Assembly: GCA_017303755.1 (NCBI GenBank)
Contig: JAFLBS010000001.1
Span: forward strand, 372,001 to 436,000
DNA length: 64,000 bases
DNA from: Flavobacteriales bacterium
Lineage (GTDB): Bacteria > Bacteroidota > Bacteroidia > Flavobacteriales > Flavobacteriaceae
Direction: 5' to 3'
Shown: piece by piece, positions 33,422 to 43,260 of the stretch
Numbering within the stretch: the stretch's first letter is position 1
Layout: the number at the start of each line of letters is the position of its first letter
Program-made: the position numbers and the translations under genes
Notes under the pieces: model-generated
Told to the model about the DNA's origin: nothing
Databases searched by the model: none
Seen by the model: the letters and a program-made list of their open reading frames with translations, nothing else

Positions 33422-36031
33422 ATGATTAAGAAAATTTTAAAAATAGTTGGTATAGTACTTCTTTTACTCGTTATTTCAGCATTTGCAATTCCGTATTTGT
33501 TTGAAGATGAAATCAAAGCAAAAATAGCCAAAGCCATTAATGATAATGTTGATGCCAAAGTAGCTTTTGAAGATGCCGATTTGAGTTTGTTTAAAAGCTT
33601 TCCAAGGGCCAATGTATCTATTGATAAACTTTCCATCATCAACAAAGCACCATTTGAAGGCGATACACTAGTAGCTTTTGAAGAATTGAATCTGAAAATG
33701 TCGGTAATGGAATTATTCAACGATGATAATGAACCGATGAACATCGAAGCCATTTCATCTAAAAATGGATTAATCAATATCATTTTTAACAAAGATGGTG
33801 TGGGTAATTTTGACATCGCACTCAAAAATCAAGATAAAAAAGACGACGGCAAGGGTAAACCTTTAGCATTGAAAATCAAACAATACGACGTTGAAAATTT
33901 TAAATTCAAGTTCACTGATGAGGCTTCCAAAATCAAAATGGTTCTTGACAGTATTAATCACGAAGGTTCGGGCGATTTTGCGAGTGATGTTTTGGATTTA
34001 GACACGCAAACTACTGCTACTCTTTCGCTGAATATGGATAAGATGAATTACCTAAACCACGTAAAAGTTTCTCTTGAAGCTGTTTTAGGAATTGACCTCA
34101 ACAAAAGCAAATATACCTTCAAAGAAAACAAAGCCAAAATCAACGATTTACCTTTAGAATTTGACGGTTTTATTCAGTTAGTTGAACAAGGTCAGATGTA
34201 CGATTTGACTTTTAAAACGCCAACTTCATCGTTCAAAAATTTCTTAGGATTGATTCCAGAAGCCTACCGTAGTAACATTGAAAACGTAAAAACTTCGGGC
34301 GATTTTACTGTGAAAGGTTTTGCAAAAGGAATGTTGACCGATACTACTGTACCAAAATTCAATATCGATATTGCATCGAACAATGCTTCTTTTCAATATC
34401 CCGATTTACCAAAATCAGTTAAAAATATAGTAATCGACACTAAAATTGTCAACGAAACGGGAATCATGAACGATACGTATGTCAATTTGGATCAATTATC
34501 TTTCGCTATTGATCAGGATGTATTTAACGCTAAAGCCAACATCAAAAATGTGGCCACCAATGCTTTAGTGGATGCCGCTTTGAAAGGAACCATCAATTTA
34601 GCCAATCTTTCAAAAGCCTATCCAATCAAATTGGACAAACCGTTGACTGGAATTTTAAAAGCCGATGTGACAACTAAATTCGACATGAAATCAGTTGAAA
34701 CGAGTCAGTATCAAAACATCAACAATGCCGGCACCATGAGTTTATCGGGTTTCAAATACACTGATGAAAACGGAAAAGGAATGAACATTAGCACTGCTAT
34801 GGTACAATTCAACCCAAGTAGAGTAAATCTACAACAATTCAAAGCTACTACTGGAAAAAGCGATTTAAGTGTAACTGGAGTTTTGGAGAATTTCTACGGA
34901 TTTGTATTCAGAAATCAAGAGTTAAAAGGTGATTTCAATATGAGTTCGAATACTCTTGCGGTTTCTGATTTTATGACAACTTCGGAACCAACTAAAGGAA
35001 GCGAGGCCAAAAAAACAGAGGCGATGAAAATCCCAGCATTCTTAAATTGTACGTTAACTGCCAAAGCCAACACGGTTTTATATGATAATTTGACGTTGAA
35101 AGATTGTTCAGGAAAATTGATTGTTAGAGATCAAGCCGTGACCTTACAAAATGTAAAAACCAATGTCTTTGGAGGACAAATTGGATTGAACGGAATGGTT
35201 TCAACCAAACAAAAAACACCTACTTTCAAAATGGATTTGGACTTAAATAAAGTGGATATTTTTCAAACATTCACTCAATTGGATATGTTGAAAAAAATAG
35301 CTCCAATCGCGGGTGCAATCAACGGAAAACTAAATTCAAACATCAAACTTTCAGGAAATTTAGATGCCAATGAAATGACTCCCGATTTAAAAACCATTTC
35401 GGGTGATTTATTGGGACAATTATTATCAACAACCGTTAACCCAAGTAATTCTAATTTGTTGAGTGCGTTAGGTTCAAATATTAAATTCATCGATATGAAT
35501 AAATTGAACCTGAACGACATCAAAGCAGCCTTAACTTTCAAAGACGGAAAAGTAGCAGTAAAACCATTCAATATCAAATACCAAGACATCACGGCAACTA
35601 TTGATGGAACGCACGGTTTTGATCAGTTGATGAATTACAATGTAAAAATGAATGTTCCGGCCAAATATTTAGGAACTGAAGCCAATGCTTTAATTGCTAA
35701 ACTAACTCCAGCCAACGCTGCTAAATTGGAAAACATTCCGATTAATGCGCTTTTAGGCGGATCATTTTCAAAACCAAAAGTAACTACTGATGTAAAACAA
35801 GCGACCAATTCATTAGTAACTAATTTGGTAAAACAACAAAAAGAACAATTGATTGGAAAAGGCACAACTGCCTTAACTAATTTGATTAACAAGAATAACA
35901 AACCTGGTGATACTACCAAGGCGGCAACTCCAAAAGAGGAAGTAAAAAAACAAGCCGAAGACAAAGCAAAAGATTTACTGAAAGGTTTGTTTAATAAGAA
36001 AAAAGAAAAACCAGCGGAAACACCGAAGTAA
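33422..36031 (+). CDS. AsmA-like envelope protein
   Basis: 869 residues. One N-terminal transmembrane helix (IVGIVLLLLVISAFAIPYLF) followed by the AsmA N-terminal pattern (IAKAINDNVDAKVAFEDADL, SLFKSFPRANVSIDKLSI) and a C-terminal AsmA-like region (SDLSVTGVLENFYGFVFRN, NVFGGQIGLNGMVSTKQ, LNGKLNSNIKLSGN). The extreme C-terminus is Lys/Glu/Ala-rich. AsmA-family proteins form long beta-groove bridges that move lipids between inner and outer membrane; that role is inferred from the family. It has its own long upstream gap and is followed by a large palindrome. Confidence 0.88.
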   Translation: MIKKILKIVGIVLLLLVISAFAIPYLFEDEIKAKIAKAINDNVDAKVAFEDADLSLFKSFPRANVSIDKLSIINKAPFEGDTLVAFEELNLKMSVMELFNDDNEPMNIEAISSKNGLINIIFNKDGVGNFDIALKNQDKKDDGKGKPLALKIKQYDVENFKFKFTDEASKIKMVLDSINHEGSGDFASDVLDLDTQTTATLSLNMDKMNYLNHVKVSLEAVLGIDLNKSKYTFKENKAKINDLPLEFDGFIQLVEQGQMYDLTFKTPTSSFKNFLGLIPEAYRSNIENVKTSGDFTVKGFAKGMLTDTTVPKFNIDIASNNASFQYPDLPKSVKNIVIDTKIVNETGIMNDTYVNLDQLSFAIDQDVFNAKANIKNVATNALVDAALKGTINLANLSKAYPIKLDKPLTGILKADVTTKFDMKSVETSQYQNINNAGTMSLSGFKYTDENGKGMNISTAMVQFNPSRVNLQQFKATTGKSDLSVTGVLENFYGFVFRNQELKGDFNMSSNTLAVSDFMTTSEPTKGSEAKKTEAMKIPAFLNCTLTAKANTVLYDNLTLKDCSGKLIVRDQAVTLQNVKTNVFGGQIGLNGMVSTKQKTPTFKMDLDLNKVDIFQTFTQLDMLKKIAPIAGAINGKLNSNIKLSGNLDANEMTPDLKTISGDLLGQLLSTTVNPSNSNLLSALGSNIKFIDMNKLNLNDIKAALTFKDGKVAVKPFNIKYQDITATIDGTHGFDQLMNYNVKMNVPAKYLGTEANALIAKLTPANAAKLENIPINALLGGSFSKPKVTTDVKQATNSLVTNLVKQQKEQLIGKGTTALTNLINKNNKPGDTTKAATPKEEVKKQAEDKAKDLLKGLFNKKKEKPAETPK

Positions 36032-36055
36032 AAACTTATAGACTTCAACACAATC

Positions 36056-36128
36056 TTGTCATTCCGACGAAGGAGGAATCTCATAATCAAATAAACGTGA
36101 TGAGATTCCTCCTTCGTCGGAATGACAA
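36056..36128. repeat. Long perfect palindrome, TGTCATTCCGAC family, copy 2
   Basis: Arms of 29 bp with no mismatch (36056-36084 and 36100-36128) around a 15-base loop. The left arm begins TTGTCATTCCGACGAAGG and ends GGAATCTCAT. It lies between convergent genes and could also serve as a terminator in both directions, although no T run follows. Copy 1 is at 12460-12534. Confidence 0.9.
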
Positions 36129-36145
36129 TTTAAAGGATAATCATC

Positions 36146-36940
36146 CTACAAATTAATCTTCACCACATAACCTTCAAACGTACGAACATTAAAAACGGTG
36201 CCGTCTTCAAAAAGCAGGTATTGTCCTTTTATTCCTGTGAGTTTCCCAGAAAAATTGGGTGATTTATCCAAATTCAAACTGGTTACTTTTTTCGGGTACT
36301 CTAAAACCGGGAAATACAAATCGTATACATCATCTTTTTCAGGATGAAAGTACTCTTGAACTTCTTTTGGAATAAGGTATTTCAAACTGGCGCGCTCCTT
36401 AATTAGATCCACATGCGGAACTTCATTTTTGAGCATTTTCTGCCAATTGGTTTTATCAGCATAGTGGTTTTTTAAGGCAACTTCGGTAATTCCGGCCAAA
36501 TATCGATTTGGAACTTCTACTATCGGAATCGCTTGAACTGCACCTTGATCAATCCAACGTGTTGGCACTTGAGTTTTGCGCGTCACTCCTACTTTAACTT
36601 CACTCGAAAGCGCTAAATACACTATATGTGGTTGCAATTGCACTCTTTTTTCATACTCCAAATCACGGTCTTCAATATCCAAATGCGCGGTGCTTAATTC
36701 GGGTTTCATAATCCAATCGCCGGCCGCGGCACTACTCATAAAACAGTCATAGCAAAATCCTTGACGGAAAATTTTCTTCTTTTTACCACATTCCAAACAT
36801 TGGTAACCCACAAAATTAATTTCGAGTGATTTATCCAATAACTGATTCAAATTCAAAAAACTATTTTCAAAAACCAAGTAGTATTGAATTGGATTGGCGT
36901 ATTCTGTTTGCATTTTGGTAAGTACACCTTCGTAAGTCAT
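36146..36940 (-). CDS. DUF2797 protein with a four-cysteine zinc ribbon
   Basis: 264 residues. Near the N-terminus, YQCLECGKKKKIFRQ and GFCYDCF give four cysteines in a C-x2-C...C-x2-C zinc-ribbon arrangement; then HIVYLALSSEVKVGVTRKTQ and PTRWIDQGAVQAIPIVEVPN, which resemble the start of a GIY-YIG-like fold (Y-x-A ... K-V-G-V-T). DUF2797 has no established function that I know. The gene is divergent from the GH3-family gene. Confidence 0.83.
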   Translation of the reverse strand: MTYEGVLTKMQTEYANPIQYYLVFENSFLNLNQLLDKSLEINFVGYQCLECGKKKKIFRQGFCYDCFMSSAAAGDWIMKPELSTAHLDIEDRDLEYEKRVQLQPHIVYLALSSEVKVGVTRKTQVPTRWIDQGAVQAIPIVEVPNRYLAGITEVALKNHYADKTNWQKMLKNEVPHVDLIKERASLKYLIPKEVQEYFHPEKDDVYDLYFPVLEYPKKVTSLNLDKSPNFSGKLTGIKGQYLLFEDGTVFNVRTFEGYVVKINL

Positions 36941-37041
36941 TTGTTTAAAGTTTCAGGTTTAACGTTTCAAGTTCAACAAAAATCATTATTTTTGGTAAAG
37001 TTATAATTCGTAATTTTTAATTCCTAATACGCAATTCAAAA

Positions 37042-38574
37042 ATGCCGTTTCCAATCATCAATTCGATCGCTTCTTGGGTTTTAAAACAACGCATTCACCA
37101 GATTGAGTTGTTTTTAAAATATCCGCATGAAGTTCAAGATGAATTATTGATGAATTTAATCCGCAATTGCGAAGAAACCGTAATCGGAAAAAAGTACGAT
37201 TTTGAATCCGTTAGAAACTACAAAACCTTTACAGAGCGCGTTCCTGTTTCGACTTACGAAGAACTGGAACCAATGATTGAACTGACTCGAAAAGGTGCAC
37301 AAAATGTGTTCTGGAACACGCCTATAAAATGGTTTGCCAAATCAAGCGGAACAACGAATGCCAAGAGTAAATTCATTCCTGTTAGTCCAGAAGCATTAGA
37401 AGATTGCCACTACAAAGGCAGTAAAGATTTACTGTGTATGTATTTGAACAACAACGAAAATTCGGAGTTGTTTCTGGGGAAAAGTTTGCGCTTGGGCGGA
37501 AGTTCACAGATCTACGAAAACAACAATACATCGTTTGGAGATTTGTCGGCGATTTTGATTGAAAACATGCCGATGTGGGCCGAATTCAGTAGTACACCAA
37601 GCAACAAAATATCGTTGATGAGCGAATGGGAAACCAAACTTACAGCCATCATCAACGAAACCAAACACGAAAATGTAACAAGTTTTGCAGGCGTTCCTTC
37701 GTGGATGTTGGTATTATTGAATCGAATAATGACCGAAACCAACAACACCAATCTATACGAACTTTGGCCCAATTTAGAAGTGTATTTTCATGGCGGTGTA
37801 AATTTTGAACCGTACCGCGAACAATACCAAAAAATTCTACCGAGCAACGATTTCAAATACTACGAAATTTACAATGCATCAGAGGGATTTTTTGCCATTC
37901 AGGATTTGAATTATTCGAATGATTTGTTGCTGATGTTAGACTACGGAATTTTCTATGAATTCATTCCAATGGATACTTTTGGCACCGAAAATCAGAAGAT
38001 AATTCGTCTTTCGGAAGTTGAATTGTATAAAAACTACGCCATTGTCATTACAACCAATTCGGGTTTATGGCGGTATTTAATTGGTGACACGGTTCGTTTT
38101 ACCTCTTTAAAACCTTATCGAATAAGAGTTTCCGGAAGAACCAAACATCATATCAATGTTTTTGGAGAAGAATTGATGGTAGAAAACACCGATACTGCTA
38201 TTGCTAAAACTTGCTCACAGTTGAATTGTGATGTAAAAGATTATACGGTTGCGCCTATTTTTATGAAAGGAAAAGAAAAAGGAGCACACGAGTGGATGAT
38301 TGAGTTTAAAAAACAACCTGAAGACATTCAATTGTTTACCAAAGTATTGGATGAGACGTTGCAATCCATCAATTCGGATTACGAAGCCAAACGATATAAT
38401 AATATGACTTTAAATCAGTTATCTATAAATGTAGCTCGAGAGAATTTGTTTTACGATTGGCTGAAAGAACAAGACAAATTAGGCGGTCAACACAAAATTC
38501 CGAGATTGTCGAACCAACGTGATTATTTGGAACAATTGATCGGAATGCAAACGGAAATCAAATCCAACAGATAA
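37042..38574 (+). CDS. GH3-family acyl-adenylating/transferase protein
   Basis: 510 residues, ANL-type fold related to plant GH3 acyl-amido synthetases. ATP-binding segments include FAKSSGTTNAKSKFIP (the SSGTT phosphate loop), EIYNASEGFFAIQD and YLIGDTVRFTSL. Bacterial GH3 homologues are common in Bacteroidota; their substrate is unknown, and an auxin-related role is not implied. It is followed at 16 bases by a tiny lipoprotein gene. Confidence 0.87.
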   Translation: MPFPIINSIASWVLKQRIHQIELFLKYPHEVQDELLMNLIRNCEETVIGKKYDFESVRNYKTFTERVPVSTYEELEPMIELTRKGAQNVFWNTPIKWFAKSSGTTNAKSKFIPVSPEALEDCHYKGSKDLLCMYLNNNENSELFLGKSLRLGGSSQIYENNNTSFGDLSAILIENMPMWAEFSSTPSNKISLMSEWETKLTAIINETKHENVTSFAGVPSWMLVLLNRIMTETNNTNLYELWPNLEVYFHGGVNFEPYREQYQKILPSNDFKYYEIYNASEGFFAIQDLNYSNDLLLMLDYGIFYEFIPMDTFGTENQKIIRLSEVELYKNYAIVITTNSGLWRYLIGDTVRFTSLKPYRIRVSGRTKHHINVFGEELMVENTDTAIAKTCSQLNCDVKDYTVAPIFMKGKEKGAHEWMIEFKKQPEDIQLFTKVLDETLQSINSDYEAKRYNNMTLNQLSINVARENLFYDWLKEQDKLGGQHKIPRLSNQRDYLEQLIGMQTEIKSNR

Positions 38575-38590
38575 CCCAAATCGGAACGCT

Positions 38591-38728
38591 ATGAAAAAAC
38601 TTATTGTACTAATTTTAATTGCTGCTTTTGTTGCATCGTGTGCGCCAAAAAGAGCAAGATGTTACGGAAAACGTTGTGTGGATAATTCGAAAACAGAAAA
38701 CTCACATTCCAACAAAAGAAATTCGTAA
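38591..38728 (+). CDS. Very small lipoprotein (45 aa)
   Basis: ATG at 38591 to TAA at 38728. The sequence starts MKKLIVLILIAAFVASC, a textbook lipoprotein signal with lipobox VASC (Cys17), followed by a short basic tail APKRARCYGKRCVDNSKTEN and SHSNKRNS with two more cysteines. Placement fits a gene: 16 bases after the GH3 stop and 9 bases before the transporter start. Function unknown. Confidence 0.65.
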   Translation: MKKLIVLILIAAFVASCAPKRARCYGKRCVDNSKTENSHSNKRNS

Positions 38729-38737
38729 CTCCACTTT

Positions 38738-39619
38738 TTGAAAACAAAACTCTACGTCGCTTTATTTTGTGTTGCCTTTTTTTGGGGAACCACATTTTTG
38801 GCTATTCGAATTGGAGTTGAAACCATTCCACCTTTTATTCTAGCTGGAATTCGGAATTTGATTTCGGGCTCCATTATTTTTATTTATTTAATCTCTCAAA
38901 AGAAATTAGAACCCATCAATCTACATCAATTAGCAAGAGCTTTTGTTTTGGCCGTTTTGATGATTGTATTGGCCAACGGATTGACAACTTATTCCGAAAA
39001 ATACATTTCCAGCGGATTGGCTTCACTCATTTCCACCTTATCGCCTTTTTTTGTGTTGCTGCTGAATTTGGCTTTGGGTAACGAAAAACTATCGTTCAAA
39101 ACAACCATCGGAATACTTTTAGGAATGCTCGGCATTTTTTTAATCTACCAAAACAGCCTAACCGATTTACTAAATCCTGAGTATCGAATTGGTGTTTTTG
39201 CCCTATTGGCAGCCGTTTTGTCGTGGTCTGTGGGAACAATTATTACCAAAAAAGGAAGTGCTAATTCACTATCAATGTTGATGAATGTGAGTTTGCAAAT
39301 GATTCTAGCTGGAGTTATTTTAACCTCAATTCAATTTGTTGTTACTCCCAATTTCTCTACCGAAAATTGGACACTAAAAAGTATTTCAGCAATGATTTAT
39401 TTGGCGCTTTTTGGCTCGGTTGTAGGTTATGTAGCCTATAGTTATTTAATCTCGCAAATGTCTTCTACAAAAGTATCGGTGCTATCATATGTGAATGTTG
39501 TTGTAGCGTTGTTTTTAGGTTGGTTGATTTTGGACGAACTCATCACAACTCGAATCATTATTGCAACTTCACTAATTATAAGCGGTGTTATCATTGTCAA
39601 CTACAAAAAATCAAAATAA
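38738..39619 (+). CDS. EamA/DMT family inner-membrane transporter
   Basis: 293 residues with about ten hydrophobic segments arranged as two EamA repeats; the first starts LYVALFCVAFFWGTTFLAIR and the second LLAAVLSWSVGTIITKKGS. The W-G-T-x-F and W-S-V-G motifs are typical of the drug/metabolite transporter superfamily. The only plausible start is a TTG at 38738. Substrate unknown; family members move amino acids, nucleosides or other metabolites. Confidence 0.87.
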   Translation: MKTKLYVALFCVAFFWGTTFLAIRIGVETIPPFILAGIRNLISGSIIFIYLISQKKLEPINLHQLARAFVLAVLMIVLANGLTTYSEKYISSGLASLISTLSPFFVLLLNLALGNEKLSFKTTIGILLGMLGIFLIYQNSLTDLLNPEYRIGVFALLAAVLSWSVGTIITKKGSANSLSMLMNVSLQMILAGVILTSIQFVVTPNFSTENWTLKSISAMIYLALFGSVVGYVAYSYLISQMSSTKVSVLSYVNVVVALFLGWLILDELITTRIIIATSLIISGVIIVNYKKSK

Positions 39620-39688
39620 ATTCATTTTATGATGTAACATTTTTCATGGATGAAAGTCTTATGGATAATCATCATCAATCAAATCAAA

Positions 39689-41893
39689 ATGAAATCAAAA
39701 CTAATTGCGCTAGCACTACTAGCTACGGGCATCATTTTCGCCCAAGAAAAACCCGAAGATCAAAAAACCACCGATTCCATTAAAAAGAAAGATATTCTTT
39801 TGAAGGAAGTAGTAGTCAATCAGAAAAAGAAATACATCAAAGTTGATTCTGACAAAACCACTGTTTCTGTAAAAGACAATGCCATGCTTAACAGTGGAAG
39901 TAGTTTGGAAGCGGTGAAAAAATTACCAGGAGTAATCACATCACCAACCGGAAGTATCACATTAAACGGAAAAGGCGTTGCCATTTACATTGACAATGCT
40001 CCGAGTAGTTTGACTGGTGCTGATTTGCAGAACTATCTGAATTCGCTTCCTGCCAATGCCATTGAGAAGGTAGAATTGATTTACAATCCGGGCGCTTCTT
40101 ACGATGCCAATGCGAGCGGTTCTATCATCAACATCATTACAAGTTCAAAGAGAATGAAAGGCATCAACGCCAGTTTCAACATCAATTATAACTTCAATAA
40201 ATACCAAAAACCAAGTCCGCAGATCTTGCTCAATGGTAAAGAGAAAAATTTGAGTTGGCAAACCATGATTGGCTATAATTATATTGATGGGGAAAACAGA
40301 ACTATCACTGACCAAACGTTTACTGCTTTCAATCCTGATAAAAAGATACTTCAAGAAAATTTCACACAATCAACCAACCGAAACTTTTATGCTCGTTTTG
40401 GAACCAATTATCGACTGTCGCAAAAATCGAATCTATTGTTCAACTACAACTTGAATTACGGTAACGACAGAAGTACTTTTGATGCGAAAACCTTAAGTGA
40501 AAACATCAATTATTTGAACGAAGGTGTTTCTAAAAACAAGAACAACAATCACGAGTTGAGTTTGCAATTCAAAACCAAGTTAGACACTTTAGGTAGAACG
40601 TTTGATGTGGTTGCTTACAGTAATTTATTTGAAAGAAAGCCAATTACCGATTCGAATGCAAAGGATTTTATTTCGAATGATACTTTTTACAATTACGGAA
40701 ACAACGACTTCAATTTACAAAACCATTATTTGAAATACGATTTTAATTTTCCTTTTGAAAAATCAAAATTCTCAATTAGCACTGGTGGAAAATTTAATGT
40801 GTTGAATGTAGAAAACTTGGGTAATTATTATGTCAATACTCCTATAGTTAATTCGATTAATTTTGATTATTCCGAAACCAATTTGGCGTTTTATGCCGAA
40901 GCGAGAAAAAAAATAAAAAAGTTCAATATTACAGCAGGTTTGCGATTTGAGGATTTTAACGTAGAACGCATTTCGAGTACGGTTGCTGAAAAAATAAAGT
41001 TTAAAAACACTAATCTTTTCCCAAATGTAAGTGCAATGTATGAGATTAATGATAATGTCAATGTTACGGCATCGTATTCTAAAAAAATCAGTCAGCCCGA
41101 TTACAATCGAATGGATCCTAACAACGGTTCAGTGTTTGACCAGTACAACACTTCTCAAGGAAATATCTTTTTGAATCCGACATTCTTTGATAACTACGAG
41201 TTCAAAATTACAGCTATGCAATTTGTGAATATTGGTGCCAATTATACGCGTTCAAAAGACAACAATTTATTTGTTTTTAATGCCGATGCGAATGCTACAG
41301 AACCCATCAGTAATCAAACATCGCAACAATTTGATCAATTCAATACGTTTAGTGCGTATGCGAGTTTTCCAATTCCGTTAGATTATTTCTTAAAAGGAAA
41401 AGAAGAATTCAATAAACGTATGGGTGATTTAGAAACCATGAATTACGTGTTTTTGAACATCAATTACATCAAATCTGACATTAAAGGTTACTCATTTCCT
41501 TTTGCCAACAAAGCCATTTGGAACTATGCTGCTCAAGCCCAAATTATTTTGCCATGGGGAATTAAAAACTCGATGACGTATTTTATTTTACCTTCAGGAA
41601 ATTGGGAAATCTACAAAATCAACAAACCCATTCAGCAGTTTGACATTTCGTTCAATCGCGATTTTATGGACAAAAAGCTAAAAATTGGATTGCATTGTTT
41701 TGATCTTTTCAACTCGAATGAAATAGATGCTTTGATCGCTGGACAAAATTTAGAAACCAATTTCAGACAAAAACAAGACAGCCGTACATTTAGACTATCA
41801 TTGACTTATAATTTTGGTAATTTAAAATTAGAGAAAGAAAATACCGATATTCAAGTGGAGAAAAAACAAGCTGGTGGCGGTTTAGTAAAATAA
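39689..41893 (+). CDS. Outer-membrane beta-barrel protein of the TonB-receptor type
   Basis: 734 residues from the ATG at 39689, giving a signal peptide (MKSKLIALALLATGIIFAQ). A plug-like domain follows: SGSSLEAVKKLPGVITSPTG, DNAPSSLTGADLQNYL, EKVELIYNPGASYDANASG. The remainder is a beta-barrel (YSKKISQPDYNRMDPN is the typical barrel block of the OMP_b-brl family). Unlike many relatives it lacks an N-terminal carboxypeptidase-regulatory-like domain. Ligand unknown. It is followed by a strong terminator. Confidence 0.86.
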   Translation: MKSKLIALALLATGIIFAQEKPEDQKTTDSIKKKDILLKEVVVNQKKKYIKVDSDKTTVSVKDNAMLNSGSSLEAVKKLPGVITSPTGSITLNGKGVAIYIDNAPSSLTGADLQNYLNSLPANAIEKVELIYNPGASYDANASGSIINIITSSKRMKGINASFNINYNFNKYQKPSPQILLNGKEKNLSWQTMIGYNYIDGENRTITDQTFTAFNPDKKILQENFTQSTNRNFYARFGTNYRLSQKSNLLFNYNLNYGNDRSTFDAKTLSENINYLNEGVSKNKNNNHELSLQFKTKLDTLGRTFDVVAYSNLFERKPITDSNAKDFISNDTFYNYGNNDFNLQNHYLKYDFNFPFEKSKFSISTGGKFNVLNVENLGNYYVNTPIVNSINFDYSETNLAFYAEARKKIKKFNITAGLRFEDFNVERISSTVAEKIKFKNTNLFPNVSAMYEINDNVNVTASYSKKISQPDYNRMDPNNGSVFDQYNTSQGNIFLNPTFFDNYEFKITAMQFVNIGANYTRSKDNNLFVFNADANATEPISNQTSQQFDQFNTFSAYASFPIPLDYFLKGKEEFNKRMGDLETMNYVFLNINYIKSDIKGYSFPFANKAIWNYAAQAQIILPWGIKNSMTYFILPSGNWEIYKINKPIQQFDISFNRDFMDKKLKIGLHCFDLFNSNEIDALIAGQNLETNFRQKQDSRTFRLSLTYNFGNLKLEKENTDIQVEKKQAGGGLVK

Positions 41894-41914
41894 TTTAAAC
41901 TACAGAAGTATAAA

Positions 41915-41946
41915 AAAACCCGACTCATTTTTTGAAGTCGGGTTTT
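41915..41946. terminator. Bidirectional terminator between the barrel gene and clpX
   Basis: AAAACCCGACT (41915-41925) and AGTCGGGTTTT (41936-41946), perfect 11-bp arms; A and T runs on both sides of convergent genes. Confidence 0.85.
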
Positions 41947-41956
41947 GTTTTTTTAC

Positions 41957-43189
41957 TTACGAAGCTATTTCCAATCGTTTCAATAAATTTTTATTGAGTG
42001 TGTCTTCGGTGTAGGCTTTATCAATGTGCAGTTCTTTTTCGTCAGAACTTGGCAAATCGTACATCGCGTCGGTGAGAATCGCTTCGCAAAGCGAACGTAA
42101 TCCGCGCGCACCTAATTTGTATTCTAATGCTTTCTCAACAATATAATCTAAGGCTTCGTTGTCGATGGTGAATTTGACATCATCCATGGCAAATAACTTT
42201 TCGTACTGTTTGATGAGCGCATTTTTTGGTTCAGTCAAAATAGAACGCAAGGTTTCTTTATCCAATGGATCCATGTGAGTTAATACGGGCAAACGACCAA
42301 TGATTTCGGGAATCAACCCAAAGTCTTTGATGTCTTTCGGAATGATGTATTGCAATAAATTGTCTTTGTCAATATTATCTGTATTTCTTGAAGTACTGTA
42401 ACCTACTGCTTGACGATTCAATCGTTTGGAAATGATGCGTTCAATTCCGTCGAAAGCTCCGCCCGCAATGAACAAAATATTTTGAGTATTTACTTCTACG
42501 AATTTTTGATCAGGATGTTTTCTTCCTCCTTTAGGCGGAACATTAACTACTGTTCCTTCTAATAATTTTAGTAATGCTTGCTGAACACCTTCGCCCGAAA
42601 CATCGCGAGTTATCGAAGGATTGTCGCTTTTGCGCGCAATTTTATCAATTTCGTCAATGAATACGATTCCGCGTTCGGCTTTGGTCACATCGTAATCGGC
42701 AGCTTGAAGCAAACGTGTTAAAATACTTTCCACATCTTCACCTACATAACCTGCTTCGGTTAAAACGGTTGCATCAACAATAGCCAACGGAACATCCAAC
42801 ATTCGAGCAATGGTTTTGGCCACCAATGTTTTTCCCGTTCCCGTTTGACCTACCATAATGATGTTCGACTTTTCGATTTCTACCTCTTCTGCCAATGTAG
42901 GTTGCATCAATCGTTTGTAGTGATTGTATACGGCAACTGACATTACCTTTTTTGTTTGATCTTGACCAATAACGTATTCGTCCAAAAAAGCTCTGATTTC
43001 TTTTGGTTTGAGTAAAATCAAATCAGTTGGCGCTTTGGCGTTGCTGTTGGTTTTGAGTTCTTCCAGAACAATTCCGTGTGCTTGCTCGATGCAACGATCA
43101 CAAATGTGTGCATTGATTCCGGCAATCAATAAATTGGTTTCTGGTTTTTTTCTTCCGCAGAAGGAACATTCTAATACTTCTTTTGCCAT
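41957..43189 (-). CDS. clpX: ClpX ATPase, specificity subunit of the ClpXP protease
   Basis: 410 residues. Unfolds tagged proteins and feeds them to ClpP. The N-terminal zinc-binding domain shows [10 protein letters not shown] and [11 protein letters not shown]; Walker A is [16 protein letters not shown], Walker [13 protein letters not shown], and the pore loop/sensor segments [10 protein letters not shown] are present, as expected for HslU/ClpX. It lies downstream of clpP on the same strand, 71 bases away, separated by a repeat. Confidence 0.97.
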   Translation of the reverse strand: MAKEVLECSFCGRKKPETNLLIAGINAHICDRCIEQAHGIVLEELKTNSNAKAPTDLILLKPKEIRAFLDEYVIGQDQTKKVMSVAVYNHYKRLMQPTLAEEVEIEKSNIIMVGQTGTGKTLVAKTIARMLDVPLAIVDATVLTEAGYVGEDVESILTRLLQAADYDVTKAERGIVFIDEIDKIARKSDNPSITRDVSGEGVQQALLKLLEGTVVNVPPKGGRKHPDQKFVEVNTQNILFIAGGAFDGIERIISKRLNRQAVGYSTSRNTDNIDKDNLLQYIIPKDIKDFGLIPEIIGRLPVLTHMDPLDKETLRSILTEPKNALIKQYEKLFAMDDVKFTIDNEALDYIVEKALEYKLGARGLRSLCEAILTDAMYDLPSSDEKELHIDKAYTEDTLNKNLLKRLEIAS

Positions 43190-43208
43190 TATTATTAGTT
43201 AGCAGTCG

Positions 43209-43251
43209 CAGTCGCAGTCACAGTACTTTCTGAGAACTGTGACTGTGACTG
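43209..43251. repeat. CAGTC(G/A) inverted repeat between clpP and clpX
   Basis: CAGTCGCAGTCACAGT (43209-43224) pairs with ACTGTGACTGTGACTG (43236-43251) with one mismatch. Further CAGTCG units lie just upstream from 43203. The CAGTCGCAGTCGCAG string is shared with 15217-15230 after fabD. Confidence 0.65.
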
Positions 43252-43260
43252 AAAACTGAG

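Noticed and set aside
36056-36128. Simple intrinsic terminator as the full explanation of the 29-bp palindrome
   Set aside because: The arms are much longer than needed, there is no T run, and a diverged copy exists elsewhere; terminator activity may be secondary.
37042-38574. Auxin-related gene, from the GH3 family name
   Set aside because: The name comes from plant homologues. Only the adenylating fold can be supported here.
39520-39783. 87-aa frame spanning the end of the transporter and the start of the barrel protein
   Set aside because: It is out of frame with both supported genes, with His-rich low-complexity translation.
43203-43251. CRISPR array suggested by repeated CAGTCGCAGTC units
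   Set aside because: Units are 6-10 bases with no unique spacers, and no cas genes lie in the window.
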